Positions 26,001 through 34,701 of a stretch of 64,000 nt of DNA are shown piece after piece. Origin of the DNA: GCA-002700125 sp964434385 (GTDB taxonomy: Bacteria; Chloroflexota; Dehalococcoidia; Lucifugimonadales; Lucifugimonadaceae). Numbering within the stretch: position 1 is the stretch's first letter; each line of letters opens with the position of its first letter. The DNA lies in NCBI GenBank assembly GCA_964434385.1, contig CAYSUW010000001.1, positions 62,001-126,000 on the forward strand, written 5' to 3'. Under the pieces are notes generated by a model. That model saw nothing but the letters and a program-made list of their open reading frames with translations. It was not told the origin of the DNA and made no database searches. A program made the translations under genes and the position numbers.

Positions 26001-26554
26001 AAAGTGGATTTATATCATTAGTAGGAATGAACATGTATTCTAAATTGCTTAATCAATCAGTAAAAAAACTAAAATCTGGAGAAGAAGTTTATTTAGATGA
26101 AGATCAAAATGTTTTAATTGATTTAGATATAAACTCTGATATACCTAATTCATACATTCCTGATTTATCAGCAAGATTGAGTTTATATCAAACAATTATG
26201 GGAAAAGATTCTATAGAAGATCTTGAGATAATAGAAGATGAGATTTTAGATCGTTTTGGTATATTCCCTGAGCCTGTAAAAATTTTAATCGAAAAAGCAA
26301 AAATGAGATTATATTGTAAAAATATTGATATTATCTCAGTCAAAAAAGATGGAACTTTGTTTTCGTTAAGGTTTAACTATCCTCTTGGTTCTATAAAAAA
26401 TATTATTAGAGAAATATTAGATCAAGATGTTCATATAGGATACTCACATATAAAGATTGAAGATAAATCATTCGATCTTAAATTTATAATAAATATGAAT
26501 AAAATTTTTAAAAAGCTATTAGATCTAAAATCTAGATTAATTCATTCTCTTTAA
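23039..26554 (+). CDS. mfd: Transcription-repair coupling factor
   Basis: Superfamily 2 translocase that pushes stalled RNA polymerase off DNA and recruits UvrA. The 1,171-residue product shows the usual order: a UvrB-like N-terminal region, including the GSMAIRGSIIDVFP block at about 180-193; the CarD-like RNA-polymerase-interaction domain at about 505-580, with YVVHQKHGIGKF; the helicase motor with Walker A GDVGFGKTE (about 652-660) and DEEHRFG (about 754); QLRGRVGRS (motif VI); and the C-terminal TRCF domain. All main motor motifs look intact. It is monocistronic, and its stop overlaps the end of the convergent HAD gene by 4 bp. Confidence 0.97.
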   Translation: MNYSNLLRKISFKKYDSFLDSSLSTNFSDFWINVTDSALSFLISVLADRTNKSLFVLTPYPEQSLFLHQHLNKWLNDSIKVLRFPEINISPFEVSKTDVSNSLSRAGILANIKNKNQKSIILSSTLAASEKTMNLELSESNDHLNIKKGQNLPLSNLTNKLVKLGYDVFPYVLEPGSMAIRGSIIDVFPSNLRNPIRVEFFDNEIESIRYFDVNTQNSTKIIKEAFIFSRFEASPALIDEKRLDEKLSKCDFSNCDISTLEHYQSDFGKIISGQLSYKEYFKYGGFFNDDSIFDYIDSDYLLILLRPSEIENACNQVFNRFLEIRSRKEKQGEIPLKFPNTRLSWNQINQKLNGFKKKIVVSPRFPTNKEDRIFEKINSKMIPINHNFNLNDPLNSVREKISSEMDSGVILLIVTLNYARVLEALKGIEYQVHEEKSLSNNIPKFEQGTITLKEDYLREGFEIKISKEKTVKILTDYELFGVKRKTTIIEEKRNKKKLDFNLLKPKSYVVHQKHGIGKFLRTTTVKNQGNREFLEIEYASQDRIFLPVDEIYQIEQYLGPSHPEPKLTRLGGNYWKKAKLLAKHSTEELASDLLSLQSSRMNVKGLKCDKDSIWQNALEASFPFIETEDQVNTLEEIKNDLEKNVPMDRVLCGDVGFGKTEIAVRASFKVIQSGRQVAILVPTTVLAEQHLHTFSERLKPFPVKINSLSRFLKGSEEIKVLKDLADGSLDLCIGTHRLLQRDVRFNNLGLVIIDEEHRFGVKAKEQLKKLRVQVDILSMTATPIPRTLNLALSGIRDLSSLQIPPNERIPVETFVMDEEDLVIREAILRERDRNGQVFVVHNRIHDIHHIESRLSELVPEVEIRFAHGRMSEENLREIMNDFTQEKFEVLVCTTIIESGIDLPNVNTLIVFKADQFGLAQLYQLRGRVGRSAKQAYAYFLLSPGSKLTLKAEQRLEAIMSATELGSGVELSMRDMEIRGAGNVLGAEQSGFISLVGMNMYSKLLNQSVKKLKSGEEVYLDEDQNVLIDLDINSDIPNSYIPDLSARLSLYQTIMGKDSIEDLEIIEDEILDRFGIFPEPVKILIEKAKMRLYCKNIDIISVKKDGTLFSLRFNYPLGSIKNIIREILDQDVHIGYSHIKIEDKSFDLKFIINMNKIFKKLLDLKSRLIHSL

Positions 26555-27258
26555 ATATTTGAAAGAACATTTATTAAATTATCTAATTTGTTAATTTTTA
26601 ATGATTCTTTGTAATTTGTGTATAAATTCTGTCTATCTATGAGTATTGCTTCTATTCCTACGTTTTTTGCCCCATATACATCTGATTCTATTTGATCTCC
26701 TATATGTACTGTTTTTTCAGGGATTGTTTTTCCTAAATTGAGGGCTTTAATGAATATTTCAGGAGCAGGTTTTGTTTTTCCAACTTCTGAAGACGTGACC
26801 ATAAAATCTACTAAGTGATTTAAATTTAATGATGATAATAATTCTGAAGAATTTATTTCAATATTAGATAATATTCCTATTTGAATTTTTTTATATTTTA
26901 ATTGGATAAAACAATTTTTAACATCATCAAACAATTTAAATTTTGTCGGGTAAGCATAGACATTTTCCCAAATTTTTGATGTTAAATTTTTATCTAGACT
27001 TGGATAATCTTCACTTAGTATTAAAGATTCGTAGTAAGAAAAAAAAGATAATTTCTCATCAGGTGTTAATTTTTTAATAGGTTGTTTGGCTATTTCTTTT
27101 GACATCCATTCATCTGCTTTTAAGTAACCTTTTGTAATTCCCTCTTTGGTTACATCTAGCCCGAATTTTTCAGCTGATAATTTCTGAATTTTCTCTTTAG
27201 GAGGATAGAAAGTAGCTAATGTATTATAAAAGTCAAAAAATACTGTATTAAATCTCAT
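26551..27258 (-). CDS. HAD-superfamily hydrolase (haloacid-dehalogenase-like)
   Basis: A 235-residue HAD subfamily IA enzyme. Motif I is DFYNT, so the nucleophile Asp9 is kept but the second acidic residue (Asp+2), the general acid of phosphatases, is a tyrosine, as in L-2-haloacid dehalogenases. Motif II is LSNIE, motif III lies at KPAPEIF, and motif IV is GDQIESDVYGA. A helical cap follows motif I. The substrate is unknown; a REG-2/YjjG-like phosphatase or a dehalogenase are both possible. It lies 7 bp downstream of the large membrane protein gene on the same strand. Confidence 0.75.
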   Translation of the reverse strand: MRFNTVFFDFYNTLATFYPPKEKIQKLSAEKFGLDVTKEGITKGYLKADEWMSKEIAKQPIKKLTPDEKLSFFSYYESLILSEDYPSLDKNLTSKIWENVYAYPTKFKLFDDVKNCFIQLKYKKIQIGILSNIEINSSELLSSLNLNHLVDFMVTSSEVGKTKPAPEIFIKALNLGKTIPEKTVHIGDQIESDVYGAKNVGIEAILIDRQNLYTNYKESLKINKLDNLINVLSNI

Positions 27259-27265
27259 CTAAATT

Positions 27266-30200
27266 TTACTCCATAGATTTTGGAACTTTGAATATAGCTA
27301 CTTCGTCATTTGTATAAATTGATTTTAAAGATTCAAATTTTTCTATTCCTTCTTTAGGATAATAAAGTTTTTCTAATTTACCCACATAAATATATTCAAC
27401 GTTATATTTGGATAATAAATTTAAAGAAGTTTTTAAATCAGATGAACTATATATTAGCTTTAAGTCATTTTTACGAATTTGAATTTCTTTTTCATGATTC
27501 TTTCGTTGTTGAGTTTGATGCCAGTCCCAGCCTATGATTGTGGGTAAACCTGTGTATACTGATATTCTGTTTCCCCATCTATATAAGGGAGTGTTTCCTT
27601 CAGAAATTATTGGAGAACCTTTTAAATTTAAATTTAACCATTTTATGGCGAGATAATCATATTCAAAGTTAATATTTCCTAAAGGATCTTTGTAATTTGC
27701 TTTTTGCATAAATAATGCGCCATTTAAATTAAGTGGAGCTGAAGAGAATCTATCTTTGATCCTCGAATGAGTTCCTAAAATTGTATACAAGAAGCAACTA
27801 ACTGTTAAAAAAACGAGTGTAGTTAAGAAAAATACCTTAAATATTTTTTGATTTTTATTTTCTGACTTTAAGGAAAGTATAATGCCTAAGAAAAACGAAC
27901 CACTGATATTAATTAGAATCCATGCTTGAAGATAAAATTTAAACACTGTATTCATTCTTCCAATGTCTTCTTTTATTGTAATTATTTCTGTTCCTGCAAG
28001 AATTAGTAATCCTATGAAACCCAAATACCAAAAAAATAATATTGGGGAGAGAGAAGGGTTTTTATATTTTCTTCTAAGATATTTTAAAGAATGTATCCAA
28101 AATAGAATTAAAAATAGTATAAAAATAAAAGTTAAATACTTTGTAGAGATAATTAATATTCCTATTGAAACAAGCAACAGAATCATCAGAAGAAGTATAG
28201 GTGTTTTCGTTAAAGAATAATTCTGTGTTTTTTTAGGATATAAGATCCAAATAATAAATATAAATAAAGGAATCGAAAATATAGAAATAAAATTAGGTAG
28301 AGGGGATTGAAAATCACTTAATTGTACGCCAATGGTAGGCGAAAGGAAGTTTAAATGAAAAGGAAGAAAAAGAATGAAAGAAAATGATGTTATCAAAATA
28401 GTTTTTAATATAGCGGGTACACTTTTTTTTAGATTGAATCTTGATTCATTTTTTAAATCTGCAAATAAAAGTACCCCTGAAAGTAGAATTATTTGTGTGG
28501 GGATATTCCAAGTATTTATAGTCCATATGGAACCTATAATTATTGAGCAAATTCCATATAAGATTAACAAATTAAATTTTGGATAATTCTTTTTAAAAGT
28601 GATGATTGCTAAAAATACTGAAAGGCTTACCAACATAAATGGAATTACAATCAAATGTGCATGAAGGTCTGCAAATAAAAAAGTGAAGAATGGAAATTCT
28701 GTTATTTCATGTCCCTCTGATCCTGATGGCATCATTCTAGATGCAGCCCAATAATCAAAAGATCCAAAAGAGATTTTATGAACAAGATAATTTTTAATCT
28801 TTAAAATTATTTGGAATAAAGATTCAAGGTTTCCAATCAATAAGACACTTAATACTGAAAACATGGAAATAAGTGGAAGTATTTTAGAAGAAGATTTTCC
28901 GAATATCACCTTTGAATATGGTTTTAAATTCCAAATTAATGAAACTACAGCTATTACAGAAAAACTGAATAGCAAGGGTATAGCTAGATTGTAAGCTATT
29001 GAAGGTTCAATTCCTGTAGCTTTAGTTAAATATGCAATAAGGAAATGACCAAAGTAATAATAGTTAAGATAACCAGATGAAAACCATGGATCAAATGGAG
29101 GCATTTTAGTTGATCTTATTATTGCATTTAAGTATGCAAAATCCATTGGTTTTTCGCCACCTCTGTATGGATGCCATAAATCAGGATTCAAAGATCTGAT
29201 TATCAAGAAAAGAGAAAAAGAAATTAAAAGTAATAATTCAAAAGTTAGAATTAATTTCCATTTATCTTTTAAGAATTTTAATAACATGTCTTTTTGTTTT
29301 AATAGCATTATTAATGAGAAGAAAATAACAATTATTAGGCATAAATATATTGATGATTTAGAAAAATTTAATATATTTAAACTTGTCATAAACCATATTA
29401 AAAATGCGTTTATTAAAAGTCCTAAAGGTTTACTTAATATATAACCTCTATCAGACAGAGATCTAAAAGAATAAATAATAATTGGAATTACAGAAATGCT
29501 TAACAATTGTGCAAAAAAATACCAAATTACTATTAATGATATTTGGTTAAATTCACTTAAGAAGATAATTTTATTTCTATCTTGTCCAGAATATTGCTCA
29601 TCAATTTGATCAGGCTTCATAAGTAATTTAGAAGATTTTATAGGTTGATTTAGGATAGAAAACAATTCTTCTGATGACATCTTTTGAGAGTTTTGAAAAA
29701 TTAGTATAGTTGGATGGTCATAGACAGAAAAACTCTCATCATGCCAGCCCAAGTTAATATCGAACAAATTTGAATTATTTGGTTCTGAAAATATTTTCGG
29801 AGGATTAATTGGGATCCTAAAAAAGTTATCATTAGTGTATTTTATTCCGAATAATTTAGGCTCATTTTTTTCTTGATGTATTAAGTTATATCCAAGTGAT
29901 CCATCAAATAATTTTTCATAATAATTTGATGTGAAAGGATATCTTTCGGGTAAACGGGGAATTGTTCCATACAATCTATTGCTAAAGATCACAAGATAAT
30001 CCGATTCAGATAAAAGAGTAGAAAAATTCAAACTTTTTTTTGTTGAATCAAAGTTATAAAGAGGAAGCTCATTTATTTTAAATTTATTTAGATTGGGTAA
30101 ACTTTCATCCCAGTGTTCTTTTAATATTAAACTATTTGGCTTTGCATTAATGTTCAAAAATTCGCTTGCTTTAACTGCAGTATGATCCTGAGAATAAATA

Positions 30201-31453
30201 TTTAAAAATGATAAAGGGTAATGCAATGACAGTAATAAAATGAATGAAATTATAGGTATAGATAATCGAGAATATTTTTTTATTAACTGTTCATATATAT
30301 ATACGAGTCCAATAGAAGAATAAATAATTATGAAAGGAATTATAGGCAACATGTATCTGGAGAATTTAACTTGAAATTGTCCGAAAATTAAGAAATATAA
30401 AAAGATCCAGAATATGAATATTATGTGAATTTTAGGAAATGGAAGACGGATTTTTATCAAGGTAATTATTAATCCTATTAATCCAAGGATTGAAACAATA
30501 ACACCTAAACTTGTTGTGAAAATTTGTTTTAAATTATAAATGTATGGAATGGTATCTATATATTGTCTTGTATAGGGAAGATCACTTGTTCCTCTAACCA
30601 TTTTTGATTGAGTAATGTTATCTTCTAAAAATTTTGGAAAATCAATTATTGAATATGGAGAAAATAAAAAGAAGAAGACAAGGCTTGTTAATGCGCAAAT
30701 AGAAATTCCAATTAATGCTTTTCTAATGGTTAAAATGTTAATTGAAAACTTGTTAAATACATCATCTTTATTAGGGAATATGGCATACAGCAAATAAGAT
30801 AAAAATATTAAAATCGAAATAGGCAGACTGCTAATTTTGGTAGCCAAAGCAGCAGCTAATAAAATACCTGCAAATATAGAATCTTTTAAAGTGCAAGTTT
30901 TAGAAATTTTTACACATAAAAATACTAATGCAACTATTATGAATGTGAGGATTGTGTCTACAACGAAAAAATGAGAATGTTGTAATTGAATTACACAGAA
31001 TGCTGAAAAAAAACTGGCGAAAACTCCTGTTTTTCTTCCAAAATACCTTAATGCCAATATTGAAATTAAAGTAACCGTAGCAGAGTCAAATAAAGCAGAA
31101 ATTATTCTTCCTTGGAACCTTAATTCGTAAACGTCGGGATTAGTGAAAGGGCTAAAAAGATAATTTGTTAACTCTAATATATATAAAGGTAGTGTTCCGT
31201 AATTAAACCAATTGGGGTTTAGTGGGCTTATATTAGGATTGGTAAGATAGCTTAATTCAGTCCATTTCGGGAAATGCATCTCATGAGATAGCATTAATAA
31301 TTGTCTTTCATCAGGATGAAAAAGATACCCATTATCCCAATTTAGGCCATATAATCTTAATCCTAAGGATAGAAAAAATATAATAAATATTAATGTTATA
31401 TTTATAATTCTTTTTTCTGAGAGTTGTCTTAATAAGGGTAAGTTAAACATCAA
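27266..31453 (-). CDS. Large membrane protein: PMT/GT39-like plus Chlor_Arch_YYY (DUF2298)
   Basis: A 1,395-residue polytopic membrane protein with two parts. The first half resembles lipid-linked-sugar glycosyltransferases of the GT39/ArnT fold: a first transmembrane segment, then an acidic luminal loop with WDNGYLFHPDERQ (39-51), and many transmembrane spans to about residue 430. A soluble region of about 200 residues follows. The second half, from about 640, has the Chlor_Arch_YYY hallmarks: GGEKPMDFAYLNA near 773, NYYYFGHF, and EFPFFTFLFADLHAH near 920. The family is described mainly from Chloroflexota and archaea and is presumed to act in cell-surface glycosylation, but no reaction has been firmly shown to my knowledge. 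ATGs at 31453 and 31450 are both possible starts. Confidence 0.8.
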   Translation of the reverse strand: MMFNLPLLRQLSEKRIINITLIFIIFFLSLGLRLYGLNWDNGYLFHPDERQLLMLSHEMHFPKWTELSYLTNPNISPLNPNWFNYGTLPLYILELTNYLFSPFTNPDVYELRFQGRIISALFDSATVTLISILALRYFGRKTGVFASFFSAFCVIQLQHSHFFVVDTILTFIIVALVFLCVKISKTCTLKDSIFAGILLAAALATKISSLPISILIFLSYLLYAIFPNKDDVFNKFSINILTIRKALIGISICALTSLVFFFLFSPYSIIDFPKFLEDNITQSKMVRGTSDLPYTRQYIDTIPYIYNLKQIFTTSLGVIVSILGLIGLIITLIKIRLPFPKIHIIFIFWIFLYFLIFGQFQVKFSRYMLPIIPFIIIYSSIGLVYIYEQLIKKYSRLSIPIISFILLLSLHYPLSFLNIYSQDHTAVKASEFLNINAKPNSLILKEHWDESLPNLNKFKINELPLYNFDSTKKSLNFSTLLSESDYLVIFSNRLYGTIPRLPERYPFTSNYYEKLFDGSLGYNLIHQEKNEPKLFGIKYTNDNFFRIPINPPKIFSEPNNSNLFDINLGWHDESFSVYDHPTILIFQNSQKMSSEELFSILNQPIKSSKLLMKPDQIDEQYSGQDRNKIIFLSEFNQISLIVIWYFFAQLLSISVIPIIIYSFRSLSDRGYILSKPLGLLINAFLIWFMTSLNILNFSKSSIYLCLIIVIFFSLIMLLKQKDMLLKFLKDKWKLILTFELLLLISFSLFLIIRSLNPDLWHPYRGGEKPMDFAYLNAIIRSTKMPPFDPWFSSGYLNYYYFGHFLIAYLTKATGIEPSIAYNLAIPLLFSFSVIAVVSLIWNLKPYSKVIFGKSSSKILPLISMFSVLSVLLIGNLESLFQIILKIKNYLVHKISFGSFDYWAASRMMPSGSEGHEITEFPFFTFLFADLHAHLIVIPFMLVSLSVFLAIITFKKNYPKFNLLILYGICSIIIGSIWTINTWNIPTQIILLSGVLLFADLKNESRFNLKKSVPAILKTILITSFSFILFLPFHLNFLSPTIGVQLSDFQSPLPNFISIFSIPLFIFIIWILYPKKTQNYSLTKTPILLLMILLLVSIGILIISTKYLTFIFILFLILFWIHSLKYLRRKYKNPSLSPILFFWYLGFIGLLILAGTEIITIKEDIGRMNTVFKFYLQAWILINISGSFFLGIILSLKSENKNQKIFKVFFLTTLVFLTVSCFLYTILGTHSRIKDRFSSAPLNLNGALFMQKANYKDPLGNINFEYDYLAIKWLNLNLKGSPIISEGNTPLYRWGNRISVYTGLPTIIGWDWHQTQQRKNHEKEIQIRKNDLKLIYSSSDLKTSLNLLSKYNVEYIYVGKLEKLYYPKEGIEKFESLKSIYTNDEVAIFKVPKSME

Positions 31454-31542
31454 TTAAAAAATATTTTATTAACTAAAGGTTACTTTTTTACTACACTTTA
31501 TGAAATCTATAAATTTACTTTTATTTTAACTTAAGGAGTTCA

Positions 31543-32811
31543 TTGGAGAATTTTTATTCAAATAAATTATCTTCAGGAGTTGATTTAATCACACTACGTC
31601 TTAAGAATACACGTACGGCTAGCGTAATGTTGTTTATTGGTACTGGCTCTAGATATGAAAATAAAAAACTTTGGGGAGCTTCACATCTTTTTGAACATGT
31701 TTTGTTTAAAGGAACTAAGAATCATACTACTCCTAGTGATATTTCAAGAGTAATAGAGTCAAAAGGGGGAATATTAAATGCTTTTACCGATAAAGAAATG
31801 ACAGGGTATTGGTGTAAAATTCCTTCAGATTTTGTTGAAGATGGAATAAAAATTTTAGCTGAAATGGTTACTCAGCCTCTTCTTCGTCAAAGTGATATAG
31901 ATTTAGAAAAAAAAGTGGTGTTTGAAGAAATAAATGCCAGTAATGATTCTCCAGACTCTAAGAGTTCTCTAAATGCTGAAACCTTAATTTGGCCTGAACA
32001 ACCTATGGGAAGAGATATTGGTGGTTCTGTTAAATCTTTATCTGCAATTGGTAAAGAGGATCTAGTTCAATACTTCTCAAATCAATATGTTGCTACTAAT
32101 GCGGTTTTGGTAATTACTGGAAATATTGATATTGATAGAATTAATTTTTGTGCAGAGAATGCTTTTAGTAATTTTAGATCTGGCCAAGCTAAAGCTCCTT
32201 TTCCTGTAGTTTTCCCCAATAAAGGCCCCATTGTAAGTTCAGAATTTCGTGATATTTCACAAATAAATCTTTCTTTTTTATTAAAAGGTTATTCTATACA
32301 TCATCAAAATAAGTATGCTTTAGACTTGTTATCTGTAATTTTAGGTGAAAGTATGAGTAGTCGTTTATTTGAAGAAGTTAGAGAAAAAAGAGGCTTAGCT
32401 TATTCAATAAGTTCTTTCAATATTCATTTTTCTGATTGTGGATTGTTTGGCATTGATTCAGGGGTTAATAAAGATGATGCTGTTGAGGCAGTAGATGTTA
32501 TCTGCAATGAACTAGTTAAGATAAAAAGAAATCTTGAAGTAAAAGAAATCCAAGAAGCTAAAGAATTAATGAAAGGAAGACTGAGTATGAGGTTAGAAGA
32601 TTCTAGATCAATAGCTAGTTTTTTGGGATTTCAACAACTTATAAAGAAAAAAATTCAAACATATGAAGAAATATCTGATTTGGTAGATTCTGTAACATTA
32701 GAAGAAATAAGTTTCGTTCTTGAAGATATTTTTAAACCAGATAATTTTGTGTTATCTATAGTAGGACCAGTAAAAGATACTGATATTTTTAAAGATAAAA
32801 TGAATCTATAA
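31543..32811 (+). CDS. M16 family zinc metallopeptidase
   Basis: Processing-peptidase-like (pitrilysin/insulinase family) protease of 422 residues. The inverted zinc motif HLFEH (His48, Glu51, His52) is intact. The distal Glu ligand falls in VVFEEI (Glu128 or Glu129), and the C-terminal substrate-binding motif is RGLAYSISS. The length equals one M16B unit; such enzymes usually pair with a second subunit, and no partner gene is adjacent. No signal peptide is seen. The start is TTG at 31543 with AAGGAG 4 bp upstream; the next ATG would remove the first conserved strand. Confidence 0.9.
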   Translation: MENFYSNKLSSGVDLITLRLKNTRTASVMLFIGTGSRYENKKLWGASHLFEHVLFKGTKNHTTPSDISRVIESKGGILNAFTDKEMTGYWCKIPSDFVEDGIKILAEMVTQPLLRQSDIDLEKKVVFEEINASNDSPDSKSSLNAETLIWPEQPMGRDIGGSVKSLSAIGKEDLVQYFSNQYVATNAVLVITGNIDIDRINFCAENAFSNFRSGQAKAPFPVVFPNKGPIVSSEFRDISQINLSFLLKGYSIHHQNKYALDLLSVILGESMSSRLFEEVREKRGLAYSISSFNIHFSDCGLFGIDSGVNKDDAVEAVDVICNELVKIKRNLEVKEIQEAKELMKGRLSMRLEDSRSIASFLGFQQLIKKKIQTYEEISDLVDSVTLEEISFVLEDIFKPDNFVLSIVGPVKDTDIFKDKMNL

Positions 32812-32881
32812 AGCAAAAATAATCAAAAAAGAGATTAAAATTTATTGAAAATCACTTATTAATTTAAATATTATTTCATTC

Positions 32882-33271
32882 ATGGTTATTAAAAATGTTC
32901 GTGCTATGAATTGGAATATGCACACTATAAAAAATTTAAGAAAATTTTTGGGAAAATCACAAGTTGAATTTTCACAAGAATTAGGTGTTAGACAACAGAC
33001 AATTAGTGAATGGGAAACTGGAGTTTATGAACCAAGAGGTGGTTCTGTAACATTATTAAATCTTATTTCATCTGAAATTGGATTTGATACTTGGTATTCA
33101 GAAAAATTCGATAATGTGTCTCAAGAAAGACCTTTATTTTCTAGGCAAAAAAGGAATAATTCTTTTGGAGAGAAACTTCAAATCCAAAATAAGATACATT
33201 CTAATGGGAAGTCAAAAAGTCAAAAAAATAAGTCTAGAAATAGTTTAAGTCATATGCCATTACCGATTTAA
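32882..33271 (+). CDS. XRE-family helix-turn-helix protein with basic tail
   Basis: A 129-residue protein with one lambda-repressor-like HTH at about residues 15-68 (IKNLRKFLGKSQVEFSQELG, then VRQQTISEWETG). The remaining 50 or so residues are Lys/Asn/Ser/Gln-rich and probably disordered. The WETG ending of the recognition helix is typical of Cro/C1-type DNA-binding domains. No clear Shine-Dalgarno sequence precedes the ATG; Met9 and Met12 are possible alternative starts. Its target is unknown. It follows the peptidase gene by 70 bp and ends 6 bp before orn. Confidence 0.75.
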   Translation: MVIKNVRAMNWNMHTIKNLRKFLGKSQVEFSQELGVRQQTISEWETGVYEPRGGSVTLLNLISSEIGFDTWYSEKFDNVSQERPLFSRQKRNNSFGEKLQIQNKIHSNGKSKSQKNKSRNSLSHMPLPI

Positions 33272-33277
33272 ATGGAA

Positions 33278-33829
33278 TTAAGTAAATATAGATTCTTTGA
33301 ATATATTGTCTCTGTACCACTTTAATTCGCTTACGCTTTCTCTAATGTCATCTAGGGCTAGGTGAGTTTTACTTTTTCTAGGTAACTCTATATCTGGATA
33401 CCATCTTTTCATTAGTTCTTTGATGGTAGAAACATCAATCATTCTGTAATGAAGAAAAGATTCTAGTCTTGGCATTTCTTTTCTTAAAAATTTCCTATCA
33501 ACCCAAATTGAATTTCCACAAAGTGGAGATATTTTTTTTTCAGTCCAATTATTTAAGAAATTAAGAGTCATGGTTTCTGCTTCAATAATATTAGTTTCAG
33601 ATTTCTCTACTCTATCCAATAATCCTGAAGAAGTATGTTGGTTTTTAGACCAAGCTTCGATTGGGATAGCATTTATTTGTGAAATTGGCCTTTTTATAGC
33701 TAAATTTGGACCTTCTGCTAATATTTCTAAATGATGATCTGTTACTAAAGAAGCAATTTCCAAAATGACATGATTATCTCCTAATCCAGTCATTTCTAGA
33801 TCTATCCAGACTAATTTGGGGTTAGACAT
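33278..33829 (-). CDS. orn: Oligoribonuclease
   Basis: DEDDh 3'-5' exoribonuclease that degrades 2-5 nt RNAs and linear dinucleotides such as pGpG. The 183-residue length is normal. Exo I is WIDLEMTGL (Asp10, Glu12), Exo II includes GNSIWVDRKFL, and Exo III is HLALDDIRES with the catalytic His and Asp. Orn is best known from Proteobacteria, Actinobacteria and eukaryotes, so its presence here is informative about lineage but not diagnostic. It is monocistronic and divergent from xth. Confidence 0.93.
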   Translation of the reverse strand: MSNPKLVWIDLEMTGLGDNHVILEIASLVTDHHLEILAEGPNLAIKRPISQINAIPIEAWSKNQHTSSGLLDRVEKSETNIIEAETMTLNFLNNWTEKKISPLCGNSIWVDRKFLRKEMPRLESFLHYRMIDVSTIKELMKRWYPDIELPRKSKTHLALDDIRESVSELKWYRDNIFKESIFT

Positions 33830-33906
33830 GTTTTCTTCTTTCCCATGAATATATAATTTAATAATCTATTATATAGTTTATGTATAAATCATAATACCTT
33901 AGCAAT

Positions 33907-34662
33907 ATGAAAATAATTTCTTGGAATGTAAATGGAATTAGAGCTTGTTTGAAAAAAGGGCTACTAGATTTTATAAAATCTTCTGATGCAGACATACTAT
34001 GTTTTCAGGAAACAAAAGCTAATCAAGAGCAAGTAGAACTGGAACTTGATGGGTTTAATCAGTTTTGGAATAGTGCTGAAAAAAAAGGATATTCAGGAAC
34101 TCTAATATTATCCAAAATAAATCCATCTAATTTTTATTTGGGCATGGATATTCAAAAGCATGATAACGAAGGCAGATTGATTACATTGGATTACCCTGAT
34201 TTTTTTCTAGTAAATGTTTATACGCCAAATGCTCAAAGAGGTTTAACAAGATTGGATTACAGAACAAAGGAATGGGATGTAGATTTTCTGAATTATTTGA
34301 AAAAAATTGAAAAAATTAAACCTGTGATTTTTTGTGGTGATTTAAATGTTGCACATACAGAGATTGATTTAGCTAATCCAAAAAGTAACAAAAGGAATGC
34401 TGGTTTTACTGATGAAGAAAGATTTGGCTTTGACAGATTTTTAGAAGAAGGATTTGTAGACACTTTTAGAGAATTTGAAAAAGAACCAGGAAATTATACT
34501 TGGTGGAGCTATATGTTTGAAGCTAGAAAAAAGAATATTGGATGGAGAATAGATTATTTTTGTGTTTCTCAAATATTAAGAGATAAATTGAAGAGTGCTT
34601 TTATTCTCCCTGAAATTTTAGGTTCCGATCATTGCCCAATAGGAATTAAATTAAAAATTTAG
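33907..34662 (+). CDS. xth: Exodeoxyribonuclease III / AP endonuclease
   Basis: Base-excision-repair AP endonuclease with 3'-phosphodiesterase activity. The 251-residue product carries all catalytic blocks: Asn7 in SWNVNGIRA, Glu35 in FQETKA, the GDLNVAH motif (about 146-152), NAGFTDEER, WRIDYF and the C-terminal SDHCPIG (Asp241, His242). It is a single-domain enzyme without extensions. The lipoprotein gene follows 39 bp later on the same strand. No SOS-like site is visible upstream. Confidence 0.95.
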   Translation: MKIISWNVNGIRACLKKGLLDFIKSSDADILCFQETKANQEQVELELDGFNQFWNSAEKKGYSGTLILSKINPSNFYLGMDIQKHDNEGRLITLDYPDFFLVNVYTPNAQRGLTRLDYRTKEWDVDFLNYLKKIEKIKPVIFCGDLNVAHTEIDLANPKSNKRNAGFTDEERFGFDRFLEEGFVDTFREFEKEPGNYTWWSYMFEARKKNIGWRIDYFCVSQILRDKLKSAFILPEILGSDHCPIGIKLKI

Positions 34663-34701
34663 TTAAAATGTAAAATCTACTTACAATTATTAAAAAAGAA
34701 T

